From assembly GCA_015231715.1 (NCBI GenBank), contig JADGBB010000014.1:1-31718 (forward strand): a stretch of 31,718 nucleotides of DNA, written 5' to 3'. The DNA comes from Candidatus Omnitrophota bacterium (lineage in GTDB: Bacteria; Omnitrophota; Koll11; Tantalellales; Tantalellaceae). The notes beneath the pieces are model-generated. The model was not told where the DNA came from, did no database searches, and was given only the letters and a program-made list of their open reading frames with translations. Every line of letters begins with the position of its first letter. The first letter of the stretch is position 1. Positions 17,772-27,512 of this stretch are shown here, piece by piece. The translations under genes and the position numbers were made by a program.

Positions 17772-18791
17772 ATGGATATAAAACAAGCGATAAAAAAACT
17801 TACACTGATGCAAGGTCTTAAAGAAGACGAAATGCATGATGTTTTTGCTCTCATCATGAACGGGGAATGTACGCCCAGCCAAATAGGCGGGTTTCTTGTG
17901 GCGCTTAAAATGAAAACCCCTTCATTGGAAGAGATAACAGCTGCGGCCAAAGTTATGAGAGAAAAGGCGGTAAAAATATGTGTAGGAAATAAGGAAACTT
18001 TACTTGATACCTGCGGTACGGGAGGTTCAGGGAAAGATACTTTTAATGTTTCTACTTTAACAGCTTTTGTTGTTTCAGGCGCAGGCGTTAAAGTAGCTAA
18101 GCATGGGAATAGATCTTTTTTGGGAAATTGCGGAAGCGCCGATATTTTAGAAGAGCTGGGAGTAAAAATAGATGTTGAGCCTCAAGTCACAGAAAAATGT
18201 ATTAAAGAGATCGGTATAGGTTTTCTTTTTGCGCCAAAATATCATTTGGCGATGAAACATGCCATTGCGCCCAGAAAAGAGCTGGGAGTAAGTACGATAT
18301 TTAATATTCTGGGACCATTATCAAATCCGGCTTCAGCGACATGTCATCTTATAGGTGTTTTTGACCCAGGTTATACAGAGATAATGGCTAATGTGCTTAA
18401 GAATCTCGGGACAAAAAGGGCTTTTGTCGTGCACGGCATGGACGGGCTTGATGAAATAACTTTATCGGACAAAACTAAAGTAAGTGAATTAAAGAACGGA
18501 AAAGTTGTGACCTATTATATCGATCCTGAGCAATATGGATTAAAGATCAGAGATGAAAAAGAATTTAAGGGCTTAGACAAAAAAAATAATGCTCTTAAGT
18601 TTAAAGAGATATTGTCAGGCGGAAAAGGGCCTTTAAGGGACCTTGTGATCTTTAACTCTGCTGCGGCATTAGTTGTCGCAGATAAAGCTATTGATATGAA
18701 AGAAGGAATTAAAATTGCCGCAGAATCGATCGATACCGGCAAGGCAATGGAGAAGTTAAAAAAATTAGCAGAAATTACCGGAAGCAATTAA
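17772..18791 (+). CDS. trpD: Anthranilate phosphoribosyltransferase
   Basis: TrpD transfers phosphoribose from PRPP to anthranilate. From ATG 17772 it is 339 aa, the family norm. Motifs are DTCGTGGSGKDTFNVST at 79-95, KHGNRS at 110-115 and NILGPLSNPA further on. The in-frame ATG at 17688 lies within trpG and is rejected: MDIKQAIKKL is the usual N-terminus. The five-base gap carries no SD, so translation probably depends on coupling to trpG. Confidence 0.96.
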   Translation: MDIKQAIKKLTLMQGLKEDEMHDVFALIMNGECTPSQIGGFLVALKMKTPSLEEITAAAKVMREKAVKICVGNKETLLDTCGTGGSGKDTFNVSTLTAFVVSGAGVKVAKHGNRSFLGNCGSADILEELGVKIDVEPQVTEKCIKEIGIGFLFAPKYHLAMKHAIAPRKELGVSTIFNILGPLSNPASATCHLIGVFDPGYTEIMANVLKNLGTKRAFVVHGMDGLDEITLSDKTKVSELKNGKVVTYYIDPEQYGLKIRDEKEFKGLDKKNNALKFKEILSGGKGPLRDLVIFNSAAALVVADKAIDMKEGIKIAAESIDTGKAMEKLKKLAEITGSN

Positions 18792-18796
18792 AAAGT

Positions 18797-19582
18797 ATGA
18801 TCTTAAATAAAATAATTGAAAAGAAAACAGAAGAAGTTGCTTCGGCGAAAAAGAAACTGCCTTTAAGCGGCTTAAAAGAAAAAGTCGGTTCAGGAACGGG
18901 CCAGCCGGGTTTTTTTAAAAAGGCAATATCAAGAAAAGGACATATTAACCTTATTGCTGAGGTGAAGAAAAGTTCACCTTCTAAGGGAATAATAAGAGGA
19001 GATTTCGATCCGGTTCATATTGGTATGTCATATCAATCCGCCGGTGCGAGCGCTATAAGTGTTCTTACCGATGAAAGGTTCTTTGACGGAAAATTGAAAT
19101 ATATTAAGATGATCAAAGAAAGAGTAAGCCTTCCGATCCTTAGAAAAGAATTTATTATAGATGAATATCAAATATATGAATCATCTGTAGCAGGTGCGGA
19201 TGCAATTCTTCTTATTGCCAGGATATTGACTAAAGATGAACTTGTTCATTTTGTATCTTTATCAAAAGACCTTGGACTGGACACTTTAGTGGAAGTTGAA
19301 AGTGAAGAAGATGTTGAAAAAGCTGATTTTTCACATGCATCTATAATAGGCATAAACAACAGAGACTTGGGAACATTTCATGTGGATTTTTCTAAAACCG
19401 AAAGGCTTATAAGGCTTATCCCGGAAAACAAAACTATAGTTTCCGAAAGCGGAATAAAAACATATGAAGAAGTAATGTTCTTAAAAAGTTTAGGAGTTAA
19501 TGCTGTTTTGATCGGCGAGACTTTTATGAGAGAACAGAATATTGCGGCAAAAGTCCGTGAAGTTATGGCGGATGAACTTTAA
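18797..19582 (+). CDS. trpC: Indole-3-glycerol phosphate synthase
   Basis: TrpC closes the indole ring from CdRP in a (beta/alpha)8 barrel. Key residues by homology are E55 and K57 (IAEVKKSSPSKG), K117 (LRKEF), E166 (LVEVE), N187 (INNRD) and S218 (SESG). At 261 aa it is the single-function form, not fused to TrpF. Five bases separate it from trpD and no SD is seen. Confidence 0.96.
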   Translation: MILNKIIEKKTEEVASAKKKLPLSGLKEKVGSGTGQPGFFKKAISRKGHINLIAEVKKSSPSKGIIRGDFDPVHIGMSYQSAGASAISVLTDERFFDGKLKYIKMIKERVSLPILRKEFIIDEYQIYESSVAGADAILLIARILTKDELVHFVSLSKDLGLDTLVEVESEEDVEKADFSHASIIGINNRDLGTFHVDFSKTERLIRLIPENKTIVSESGIKTYEEVMFLKSLGVNAVLIGETFMREQNIAAKVREVMADEL

Positions 19583-19591
19583 AGGAGGGAA

Positions 19592-20944
19592 ATGAGCGAT
19601 AATAAAATTTTATTAAGTGAAAAAGATATCCCAAAAAGATGGTATAACATTCAGCCGGATTTGCCCTCACCTTTAATGCCGCCTCTTAACCCTGCGACAG
19701 GTAAGCCGATAGGCCCAGAGGATCTGGCTCCGATATTCCCAATGAGCCTAATTGAACAAGAAGTTTCGCAGGAAAGATATATTGATATACCCGATGAGGT
19801 TCGAGAAGTTTATAAGATATGGAGACCTACCCCTTTAAGAAGAGCTGTTAGACTTGAAAAAGCTTTAGGAACACCGGCAAGAATATACTACAAAGATGAA
19901 AGCGTGTCGCCTCCGGGCAGTCATAAACCGAATACTGCTGTAGCTCAAGCGTATTACAATAAAAAGGCCGGGGTTAAAAAACTTGCAACTGAAACAGGTG
20001 CCGGGCAATGGGGAAGCGCATTATCTTTTGCATGTAATCTTTTTGATCTTGAATGCGAAGTGTATATGGTACGTGTAAGTTATGATATGAAGCCGTACAG
20101 AAAGTTTCTTATGCATCTATGGAACGGGACTGTTTATCCGTCACCTAGTAATAGAACAGAAGCCGGCAGGCGAATGCTGGCTAAAGATCCGAATACAAGC
20201 GGAAGTTTGGGTATGGCTATTTCAGAAGCTATTGAAGTGGCAGTCAAAAATGATGATACAAAATATGCGCTTGGAAGTGTTTTGAACCATGTGCTTTTAC
20301 ATCAGACCGTAGTTGGACAAGAGGTTGTAGAACAGCTAAAAATTGCGGGAGAAAAACCCGATATTCTTATAGGTTGCTGCGGAGGCGGAAGCAATTTTGC
20401 CGGTTTTACTTTTCCTTTTGTAAAAGGCAAACTAGACGGTAAAAATATTCAGTTTATCGGCGCTGAACCTGCAGCATGCCCTACATTGACAAGAGCACCA
20501 TATAGATACGATTTTGGCGATACTGCTCAGATGACGCCATTGCTTATGATGCATACTTTAGGTCATTCTTTTGTTCCGCCCGGAATACATGCAGGGGGAC
20601 TTAGATATCATGGAATGGCACCTTTAGTTAGTCTTCTTGTTGATAAAGGGATAGTCGAACCGCGCAGTTATCATCAAAACTGTGTTTTTGAAGCGGCTGT
20701 TATGTTTGCACAGACTGAAGGTATTATTCCGGCGCCTGAAACATCACATGCATTAAGGGCTTGTATAGATGAAGCGCTTAAATGCAAAGAAACAGGTGAT
20801 GAAAAATGTATTGTCGTAATGTTTTCAGGGCATGGTCATTTTGATCTGGCATCTTATGATTCTTATTTTACTAAAACACTGAAAGATTTCGATCTTCCGC
20901 AGGAAGCAATTGATGAAGCTCAAAAAAGTATTCCTAATGTTTAG
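19592..20944 (+). CDS. trpB2: TrpB2-type tryptophan synthase beta-like protein
   Basis: This is a pyridoxal-phosphate enzyme of the TrpB2 group (COG1350-type), 450 aa, longer at the N-terminus than ordinary TrpB. It starts with the group-typical [11 protein letters not shown] segment. PLP lysine is K112 in [10 protein letters not shown]; the phosphate loop is GGGSN near 264-268; ETGAGQWG is the conserved loop around the active site. It has its own strong SD (AAGGAGG, 19582-19588). A classical trpB lies two genes downstream. TrpB2 proteins make tryptophan from indole and serine but often do not pair with TrpA as TrpB does, so its role here may be indole salvage. Function is inferred from family. 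Confidence 0.9.
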   Translation: MSDNKILLSEKDIPKRWYNIQPDLPSPLMPPLNPATGKPIGPEDLAPIFPMSLIEQEVSQERYIDIPDEVREVYKIWRPTPLRRAVRLEKALGTPARIYYKDESVSPPGSHKPNTAVAQAYYNKKAGVKKLATETGAGQWGSALSFACNLFDLECEVYMVRVSYDMKPYRKFLMHLWNGTVYPSPSNRTEAGRRMLAKDPNTSGSLGMAISEAIEVAVKNDDTKYALGSVLNHVLLHQTVVGQEVVEQLKIAGEKPDILIGCCGGGSNFAGFTFPFVKGKLDGKNIQFIGAEPAACPTLTRAPYRYDFGDTAQMTPLLMMHTLGHSFVPPGIHAGGLRYHGMAPLVSLLVDKGIVEPRSYHQNCVFEAAVMFAQTEGIIPAPETSHALRACIDEALKCKETGDEKCIVVMFSGHGHFDLASYDSYFTKTLKDFDLPQEAIDEAQKSIPNV

Positions 20945-20983
20945 AAATATTTTAATTTTAATTTATTGAATTAGCGGTACAGT

Positions 20984-21625
20984 ATGGTTGTTAAAATTTG
21001 CGGGTTAACTAATTATGAGGATGCATCGAAGGCCGTAGAGCTTGGTGCGGATCTTTTGGGTTTTCTTTTTGCTAAAGAGTCTCCGAGATATACAGAACCT
21101 TGTAAGGTAAAAAAAATTATACAAAACTTACCGGAAGAAACAGGCAAAGCTGGACTTTTCAAGAATGAAGACATAGATGTGATAGTTGACACGCTTTTAG
21201 AATGTTCTCTTACTCATGTGCAATTACATGGAAACGAGTCTCCTGTATTTTGCATTAATTTGAAAAGTGCCGCTCTAAAACATGGAAAAGATATAATTGT
21301 TATGAAAACATTTAAAGTAGGCGAGGCCATAATGTGGTCAAACCCACTGGAATACGAAAAAGCTGTGAATTATTTTCTGTTTGATACATATCATCCCAAA
21401 ATGATGGGAGGCACAGGGCTAAAATTCGATTGGGATGTACTTAAGAACACAAATATCAATAACCCATATTTTTTGGCCGGGGGTCTTGACCCTAAGAATG
21501 TAGGTGAGGCTATAAGAACTTTAAATCCTTATGGTGTAGATATTGCAAGCGGCGTAGAAGCTTTTGTCGGCAAAAAGGATCATGAAAAATTAAAGGAGTT
21601 TATCTATAATGCAAAAAACGCTTAA
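20984..21625 (+). CDS. trpF: Phosphoribosylanthranilate isomerase
   Basis: TrpF isomerises phosphoribosylanthranilate to CdRP. The catalytic pair is C6 (KICGLT) and D134 (LFDTY). The glycine motifs MGGTG (141-145) and LAGGL are present. At 213 aa it has normal length. A 39-base AT-rich gap follows trpB2, and no strong SD precedes the ATG. The last 17 bases overlap trpB. Its place between trpB2 and trpB, rather than next to trpC, is a small oddity. Confidence 0.94.
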   Translation: MVVKICGLTNYEDASKAVELGADLLGFLFAKESPRYTEPCKVKKIIQNLPEETGKAGLFKNEDIDVIVDTLLECSLTHVQLHGNESPVFCINLKSAALKHGKDIIVMKTFKVGEAIMWSNPLEYEKAVNYFLFDTYHPKMMGGTGLKFDWDVLKNTNINNPYFLAGGLDPKNVGEAIRTLNPYGVDIASGVEAFVGKKDHEKLKEFIYNAKNA

Positions 21626-22799
21626 AATACCTGATGAACGCGGATACTACGGCGAATACGGAGGGAGATTTGTTGCTGAAACATTGATGCCTGCCGTTAA
21701 AGAGCTTACAAAAGCATATGAAAAATTTACTAAGCAGGCGGATTTTAAAAAAGATCTAAAATATTATCTTGAAGAATACGCGGGACGTCCGACGGGTTTA
21801 TATTTTGCCCAGCGGCTCAGTAAATATTTAGGTAAAGGTAGGATCTATTTAAAAAGAGAAGATCTTTTGCATACAGGCGCGCATAAAGTCAATAACACTA
21901 TCGGCCAGATACTTTTAGCCAGAAAAATGAATAAAAAAAGAATTATCGCCGAGACAGGCGCAGGGCAGCATGGCGTTGCTACAGCTACTGTTGCGGCATT
22001 ATTCGGCATGGAATGCGAAGTGTATATGGGCGCTGAAGATATTGAAAGACAAAGTCTTAATGTTTTCAGAATGGAGCTTTTAGGGGCTAAGGTAAATTCT
22101 GTCACTAGCGGATCATGTACATTGAAAGACGCTTCGAACGAAGCTATCAGGGATTGGGTCACAAATGTTGAGAATACACATTATATTATCGGCTCAGTTG
22201 TCGGGCCTCATCCATATCCTATGATGGTCAGAGATTTTCAATCTGTCATCGGAACGGAAGCTCGCAAACAAATATTACAAAAAAGAAAAACTTTGCCTGA
22301 TTATCTTGTTGCTTGTGTCGGCGGCGGAAGTAATGCTATGGGACTTTTCTATCCTTTTTATAACGATAAAAATGTTAAGTTCATAGGGGTTGAAGCCGCA
22401 GGGCTGGGCGTTGATACCGAAAGTCATGCCGCGCCACTAGGACATGGCAAACCTGGCGTACTGCATGGAAGCAAGAGCATGCTTTTATCAACTGAAGACG
22501 GGCAGATCAAATTGGCTCATTCAATATCCGCGGGATTAGATTATCCCGGTGTAGGGCCTGAACATTCGTTTTATAAAAAATCTAAAAGAGCAGAATATGT
22601 TTCGATCAAAGACGATGAAGCCATTAAAGGCGTTAAGCTGTTATCTGAGACCGAAGGCATAATACCTGCTTTAGAATCAGCGCATGCAATAGCATATTTG
22701 CCTAAGCTTGCGAAAAAATTAAAAAAAGATGACATAGTTATAGTCTCTCTTTCGGGAAGAGGCGATAAAGATCTGGATATTATCCGGAAATATGTTTAG
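21609..22799 (+). CDS. trpB: Tryptophan synthase beta subunit
   Basis: TrpB condenses indole with serine using PLP, with indole tunnelled from TrpA. The PLP lysine is K93 in [14 protein letters not shown]115 lies in ETGAGQHG; the phosphate loop is GGGSNAMG and the C-terminal SGRGDKD is present. At 396 aa it is a classical TrpB1. AAGGAG (21594-21599) inside trpF is the SD. trpA starts eight bases after its stop, so it is likely to be the true partner of TrpA. Confidence 0.97.
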   Translation: MQKTLKIPDERGYYGEYGGRFVAETLMPAVKELTKAYEKFTKQADFKKDLKYYLEEYAGRPTGLYFAQRLSKYLGKGRIYLKREDLLHTGAHKVNNTIGQILLARKMNKKRIIAETGAGQHGVATATVAALFGMECEVYMGAEDIERQSLNVFRMELLGAKVNSVTSGSCTLKDASNEAIRDWVTNVENTHYIIGSVVGPHPYPMMVRDFQSVIGTEARKQILQKRKTLPDYLVACVGGGSNAMGLFYPFYNDKNVKFIGVEAAGLGVDTESHAAPLGHGKPGVLHGSKSMLLSTEDGQIKLAHSISAGLDYPGVGPEHSFYKKSKRAEYVSIKDDEAIKGVKLLSETEGIIPALESAHAIAYLPKLAKKLKKDDIVIVSLSGRGDKDLDIIRKYV

Positions 22800-22806
22800 G
22801 AGTGAA

Positions 22807-23610
22807 ATGAACAGAATTGACAAAACATTTAAAGAATTAAAGGCTCTTAATAAAACCGCGTTTATGCCGTTTATAACAGCCGGTGATCCTGACATTAAAA
22901 TATCGGAAAAAATATTAAGAGTTTTAGCTGAATCAGGAGCGGATGTAATTGAAATAGGTGTTCCATTTTCTGATCCTGTTGCAGACGGTCCAACTATACA
23001 AAAAGCTGCCATGAGAGCTATCGATGCAGGATGCACCTTAAAAAAACTTTTTGAGCTAGTTGAAAAATTACGAAAAGACATAGAAACTCCGTTTGTTTTT
23101 ATGTCTTATTACAATGTGATAATGGCATTTGGCATCAAGAAATTTGTACAAGAATCAAAAAGGGTAGGGGTTGACGGTTTTATAGTTCCTGATCTTCCTT
23201 TAGAGGAATCGCTTGAACTGAGACAGGAAGCTCATAAACATGATATTAATCTTATTCTTTTGACAGCTCCCACAACCCCGCTCAATAGATTTAAAGAAAT
23301 TGCGAAGATATCAGGCGGTTTTGTTTATCATGTTTCATTGACAGGTGTTACCGGAGCAAGAAAAGAACTTGATTCGAGGCTTGAAAACGAAGTCGGAGTA
23401 TTTAAAAAGAATTCTTCCAAACCTGTATGTGTAGGGTTTGGGATATCAACCCAAGAGCAGGCTAAAAGTGTGGCATCGTTTGCAGACGGAGTAATAGTCG
23501 GAAGCGCAATTGTGAAACTTGTAGAAAATAACCTTGGGAACGAAGATAAAATTATTAAAGATATAGAGAAGTTTTCGAAACAATTGGCTGTTGCGGTGCA
23601 TTGCGACTAG
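22807..23610 (+). CDS. trpA: Tryptophan synthase alpha subunit
   Basis: TrpA cleaves indole-glycerol phosphate to indole and glyceraldehyde-3-phosphate. The ATG at 22807 has AGGAG (22798-22802) before it and puts the catalytic E49 and D60 (EIGVPFSDPVADG) at the same numbers as in the Salmonella enzyme, so it is chosen over ATG 22792, within trpB. The protein is 267 aa, normal length. It ends the his-trp run: a 64-base gap follows, without an obvious terminator. Confidence 0.96.
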   Translation: MNRIDKTFKELKALNKTAFMPFITAGDPDIKISEKILRVLAESGADVIEIGVPFSDPVADGPTIQKAAMRAIDAGCTLKKLFELVEKLRKDIETPFVFMSYYNVIMAFGIKKFVQESKRVGVDGFIVPDLPLEESLELRQEAHKHDINLILLTAPTTPLNRFKEIAKISGGFVYHVSLTGVTGARKELDSRLENEVGVFKKNSSKPVCVGFGISTQEQAKSVASFADGVIVGSAIVKLVENNLGNEDKIIKDIEKFSKQLAVAVHCD

Positions 23611-23674
23611 TCTGTAGTGGTCTTAATGTTTAATATCGAACGCAGCTAGTTTTAAAAAATATGGAGTATGAATT

Positions 23675-24082
23675 TTGAGGACGCTTGGTCTTGATCTTGG
23701 TACAAAAAGAGTTGGGTACGCGGTTAGCGACGAGATGGGGATACTTGCATCAGGGCGCGGATTCATAGAGCGTTTTAGCGATAATGAGCTTATAACTAAA
23801 ATTAAAGAAATTGTTGATATTGATAAAATCGAAAATATTGTTATAGGTATGCCTTTTAATATGGACGGTTCCTCCGGGCCGAGAGTCGAAGACACTGTTC
23901 ATTTGGCAAGTCTTATCAAAGACAAGATCGGCATCGAGCCCATATTGTGGGATGAAAGACTTTCAACAAAAGAGGCTGAACATGCGCTTCTTTTGGCGGA
24001 CGTATCACGGAAAAAAAGAAAACAAGTAGTAGATAAACTGGCTGCTCAATTAATTTTGCAGGGATATTTAGATAGCGTATAG
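23675..24082 (+). CDS. ruvX: Putative pre-16S rRNA nuclease / Holliday junction resolvase-like YqgF
   Basis: RuvX (YqgF) is an RNase H-fold nuclease implicated in 16S rRNA 5' processing. At 135 aa it has normal length. Acidic residues are D7 (GLDLGTKRVG), D93 (DERLST) and D120 (VDKLAAQ). The start is TTG with GGAG at 23663-23666, eight bases ahead. ATGs at 23661 and 23668 are out of frame. Its neighbours are trpA and an M16 peptidase, so it probably begins a new housekeeping transcript. Confidence 0.93.
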   Translation: MRTLGLDLGTKRVGYAVSDEMGILASGRGFIERFSDNELITKIKEIVDIDKIENIVIGMPFNMDGSSGPRVEDTVHLASLIKDKIGIEPILWDERLSTKEAEHALLLADVSRKKRKQVVDKLAAQLILQGYLDSV

Positions 24083-24107
24083 AGGATAACTCGTTAAGGA
24101 GTGGTTA

Positions 24108-25391
24108 ATGAATTTTAATGTTGATATAAATAGGACAAAAGTCGGCGGGATAGATGTTATTACTTCTCCTATGACTCATATGAGTTCTGTGACTTTAGGC
24201 GTTTGGATAAAAGTCGGCGGCCGAAACGAAACAGCTAAAACAAGCGGAATTAGCCATCTAATAGAACATATGCTTTTCAAAGGAAGTTTGACTAGGTCTG
24301 CTAAGGATCTTAAAGAATCTATTGAAGGGGTAGGTGGGCTTTTTAATGCTTTTACATCAGATGAAACAACCTGCTATATGGTAAAAGTTCCTTCAAAATA
24401 TACCGATAGAGCACTAGAGATACTTGCAGATATGGTCACTAATCCTAAGTTCGATCCTATTGAATTAGAAAAAGAAAAATTTGTCGTTTGCGAAGAAATA
24501 AATATGTATAAAGATCAGCCGGCAGAAAAGGTGCTTGAGAATCTTGCACAAATGATGTGGCCGGATGACCCTTTAGGCAGGCCTTTGACAGGAACGATCG
24601 AAAATGTTAAAGCTTTTACAAGGAAAGATCTAAGGAATTTTAAAAATAAATATTATGTTCCGGAGAATATGAGCGTTATAGCTTCTGGTAATATTGAACA
24701 AAATAAATTTGTTGAAAAAGTCGGAGAGATCTTTGAAAAGAAAAAATCAAATAATGTTTTTTCATATAAGACACCGAGAATAAAACAAAAAAATGAATGT
24801 TTTAGCGTTGAGACCGGCAACACTAATCAGGCGCATATGGCAATGGGTTTTAGAACAATAGCGAACGATACCAACGGACGAGTTATAAATAGTTTATTGA
24901 ATGTTATATTGGGAGGAAATATGTCTTCCCGATTATTTGAAGAACTAAGAGAAAAGAACGGGCTGTGTTATGATATAGGTTCGAGCTATAAAAGACATAA
25001 AGATGTAGGTGAATTTGTAGTTCATGCAGGAGTTGATAACAATAAAGCGGCTTTTTCTAATGAAGCTATACTAAAAGAATTAAAAAAACTGAAAACAGAA
25101 AATGTATCAGATGAAGAATTAACAAGGGCCAAAGAATATTCTAAGGGACAGTTTCTTCTTGCCTTAGAGAGCACTTCTGCTAGAATGATGTGGCTTGGCG
25201 ATAATTATATTACTGACGGGAAGATACCTGATGTGAATAATATCCTCAAAAAAGTAGATAATGTCACTTCTGAAAATGTGCGAAAAACTTCTTGTGATTT
25301 GTTTTTACCCGAAAATTTAAATTTATCTATTATCGGCAAAATCAATGCTAAAGATAAAGCACATATTAAAAAGATGATCAAACAACTATAA
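24108..25391 (+). CDS. M16 family zinc peptidase (processing-peptidase type)
   Basis: This is a zinc metallopeptidase of the pitrilysin/M16 family, close to bacterial homologues of the mitochondrial processing peptidase. The inverted zinc motif HLIEH is at 50-54 and the third ligand is E130 in CEEINM, at the usual distance. The second, inactive half contains GGNMSSRLFEELREKNGLCYDIGS, typical of the family. At 427 aa it is a single-unit member. No signal peptide is seen, so it is probably cytoplasmic. AAGGAG (24096-24101) is the SD. The substrate is unknown. rpe starts 14 bases after its stop. Confidence 0.93.
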   Translation: MNFNVDINRTKVGGIDVITSPMTHMSSVTLGVWIKVGGRNETAKTSGISHLIEHMLFKGSLTRSAKDLKESIEGVGGLFNAFTSDETTCYMVKVPSKYTDRALEILADMVTNPKFDPIELEKEKFVVCEEINMYKDQPAEKVLENLAQMMWPDDPLGRPLTGTIENVKAFTRKDLRNFKNKYYVPENMSVIASGNIEQNKFVEKVGEIFEKKKSNNVFSYKTPRIKQKNECFSVETGNTNQAHMAMGFRTIANDTNGRVINSLLNVILGGNMSSRLFEELREKNGLCYDIGSSYKRHKDVGEFVVHAGVDNNKAAFSNEAILKELKKLKTENVSDEELTRAKEYSKGQFLLALESTSARMMWLGDNYITDGKIPDVNNILKKVDNVTSENVRKTSCDLFLPENLNLSIIGKINAKDKAHIKKMIKQL

Positions 25392-25405
25392 TTTAAGGAA
25401 TGATC

Positions 25406-26047
25406 GTGACAAAAAAAAATATTTTAATTGCACCCAGTATATTATCGGCTGATTTTGCCAGTCTTGGCGAAGAGATTAAAGCCATAGAACGCGCAGGTGC
25501 TGATTGGGTCCATATTGATGTTATGGACGGGGTTTTCGTGCCGAATATAACTATAGGCCCTTTAGTAGTGAAATCTCTCAGACCCGTAACGGATCTGATA
25601 TTTGATGTGCATCTGATGATAAAGGATCCTGAAAAATATATAGATCAATTTGCGCAGGCAGGCAGTGATATCATTACCTTTCATAATGAGGCAACTGTCG
25701 ATCCTGAAAAAGTGATTAAACAAATAAGAGATAAAGGTAAAAAAGTTGGTATATCGATAAAGCCTAATACTGAGCTTTCAACTATAGTAAATTTCCTGGA
25801 TAAAGTTGATATGGTGCTTATCATGACTGTTGAGCCCGGGTTTGGCGGTCAATCATTCATGAAAGACATGATGATCAAAGTTAAAGAACTTCGAAGTATA
25901 TTTAAAGGCATTATTGAAGTTGACGGCGGAATTAATAAAGAAACAGCGAAGATCGCGATAAATTCAGGTGTAGACGTATTGGTGGCCGGGACTGCGGTTT
26001 TCGGAGAAAATGATTATAGAGAAGCAATAGAGTCGTTAAAAAGATAG
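25406..26047 (+). CDS. rpe: Ribulose-phosphate 3-epimerase
   Basis: Rpe interconverts ribulose-5-phosphate and xylulose-5-phosphate in the pentose phosphate pathway. From GTG 25406 it is 213 aa. That start is preferred because AAGGA (25395-25399) is six bases ahead; the in-frame ATG at 25400 directly abuts the SD. Active-site residues by homology are H36 and D38 (HIDVMDG), H69 (DVHLM) and D173 (EVDGGI). Residues 88-95 (DIITFHNE) replace the more usual ITVHxEA. The gene is followed closely by the phosphohexomutase. Confidence 0.94.
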   Translation: MTKKNILIAPSILSADFASLGEEIKAIERAGADWVHIDVMDGVFVPNITIGPLVVKSLRPVTDLIFDVHLMIKDPEKYIDQFAQAGSDIITFHNEATVDPEKVIKQIRDKGKKVGISIKPNTELSTIVNFLDKVDMVLIMTVEPGFGGQSFMKDMMIKVKELRSIFKGIIEVDGGINKETAKIAINSGVDVLVAGTAVFGENDYREAIESLKR

Positions 26048-26057
26048 TCGGAGGAAA

Positions 26058-27491
26058 ATGGGGAAGATCAAATTTGGTACTGACGGATGGCGTGCTGTAA
26101 TAAGCGAAGATTTTACTTTCGAGAATGTGCTGATAACGGCACAGGCTATAGCTGATTTTATAAAAAAAGAAAAAGGCGCTATTTATAAAAAGAAAAAGAT
26201 CGTGGTAGGTTATGACACTAGGTTTTTATCGCGCGAATATGCCGAAAAAATAGCGGGAGTTTTAGCCGCTAACGGTATTAATGTGATTTTGACAGATAGA
26301 GCTTGTCCGACACCGGCTGTAAGCCTGCATATACATGATAATAAACTTACAGGCGGTGTTGTCGTTACTGCCAGCCATAATCCTCCTGCGTATAACGGCA
26401 TTAAATATAAAGGTTATTACGGCGGCTCAGCCGGCGAAGATCTGATAAATAAGATCGAAAATAATCTTTATAAAAATAAAGTTAATTATTTGACATTAGA
26501 AAGTGCTATAGAGAAAAATAAAGTCGTTTTGACGGATATAGTATCATTACAGATGAACGCTATAAAAAAACAAACAAATATGAATATCCTGAGAAAAGGA
26601 ACTTTAAAGATACTTGTGGATTCAATGAATGGTGTCGGCGGGACATATTTGAGCGGTTTTTTGAAAAATACTAAAGTTAAAATAGATTATATGAATGAAG
26701 AAGTCAATCCCGGATTTAAAGGGCGGGCACCTGAACCAAACCCTGCACATCTTAAAGATCTAGCCAATGAAGTTAAACGAGGAGGCTATGATCTGGGGAT
26801 AGCCACAGACGGAGATGCTGACAGATTAGGTATATCCGATGAAAAAGGTGTAATATTGACCGGACATAAAGTGATGGCACTATGTTTGCTGCATCTTATT
26901 GAAAAAAGAAAAATGAAAGGCGGGGTAGTTCAGACAGTTTGCGGAACAGCTCTTATAAATAAAATATGCGAAAAGTACGGGTTAAAGATCTATGAAACAC
27001 CTGTAGGATTCAGGTCAATTTGTGATTTAATGTACACTAATGATATACTTTTGGGCGGCGAGGAAACCGGAGGATTAGGTTTTAAAAATTATATTCCGGA
27101 AAGAGACGGGATATTAGCGGCGCTAATGATGATAGAGATGCTTATATCTAAGAATAAACCGTTAAGCGAAGTAGTAAAAGATATGGGAAAGGAGTATGGA
27201 GAGTACGATTATCAAAGAGAAGATATTCTTTTCCCAAAAGAGAAAAGAGATTTGATAATAAACGGCATAAAGAAAAAACCTTTGGTAAAGGTCTGTAACA
27301 GAAATGTTGTAAGGTTAAATGATTGTGACGGATTTAAATTTATATGTGATGACGGGACATGGATGATGATACGCTTCAGCGGCACCGAGCCGAAACTAAG
27401 GATATACAGCGAGACTTCATCTGCAAAAAAGTCTTTGGAGTATATTAAGTTCGGTAAAGATTATGCTTTTTCAATGTTTTTAAAAAAATAA
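26058..27491 (+). CDS. Phosphoglucomutase/phosphomannomutase family protein
   Basis: This is an alpha-D-phosphohexomutase that moves phosphate between C1 and C6 of a sugar. The four family motifs are present: the phosphoserine loop TASHNPP (104-110, S106), the metal loop DGDADR (251-256), the sugar loop GGEETGG (333-339) and the phosphate-binding RFSGTEPKLR (439-448). At 477 aa it fits the PGM/PMM group. HNPPAYNG resembles PGM/PMM rather than GlmM, which is usually HNPxxDNG, so glmM is not assigned. GGAGGA sits just before the ATG. Confidence 0.93.
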   Translation: MGKIKFGTDGWRAVISEDFTFENVLITAQAIADFIKKEKGAIYKKKKIVVGYDTRFLSREYAEKIAGVLAANGINVILTDRACPTPAVSLHIHDNKLTGGVVVTASHNPPAYNGIKYKGYYGGSAGEDLINKIENNLYKNKVNYLTLESAIEKNKVVLTDIVSLQMNAIKKQTNMNILRKGTLKILVDSMNGVGGTYLSGFLKNTKVKIDYMNEEVNPGFKGRAPEPNPAHLKDLANEVKRGGYDLGIATDGDADRLGISDEKGVILTGHKVMALCLLHLIEKRKMKGGVVQTVCGTALINKICEKYGLKIYETPVGFRSICDLMYTNDILLGGEETGGLGFKNYIPERDGILAALMMIEMLISKNKPLSEVVKDMGKEYGEYDYQREDILFPKEKRDLIINGIKKKPLVKVCNRNVVRLNDCDGFKFICDDGTWMMIRFSGTEPKLRIYSETSSAKKSLEYIKFGKDYAFSMFLKK

Positions 27492-27512
27492 CAAGAGGGC
27501 AGGGAAAATAAA

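Noticed and set aside
23611..23674. Possible terminator between trpA and ruvX
   Set aside because: Only short palindromes such as ACTAGT are seen, with no stable stem plus T-run.
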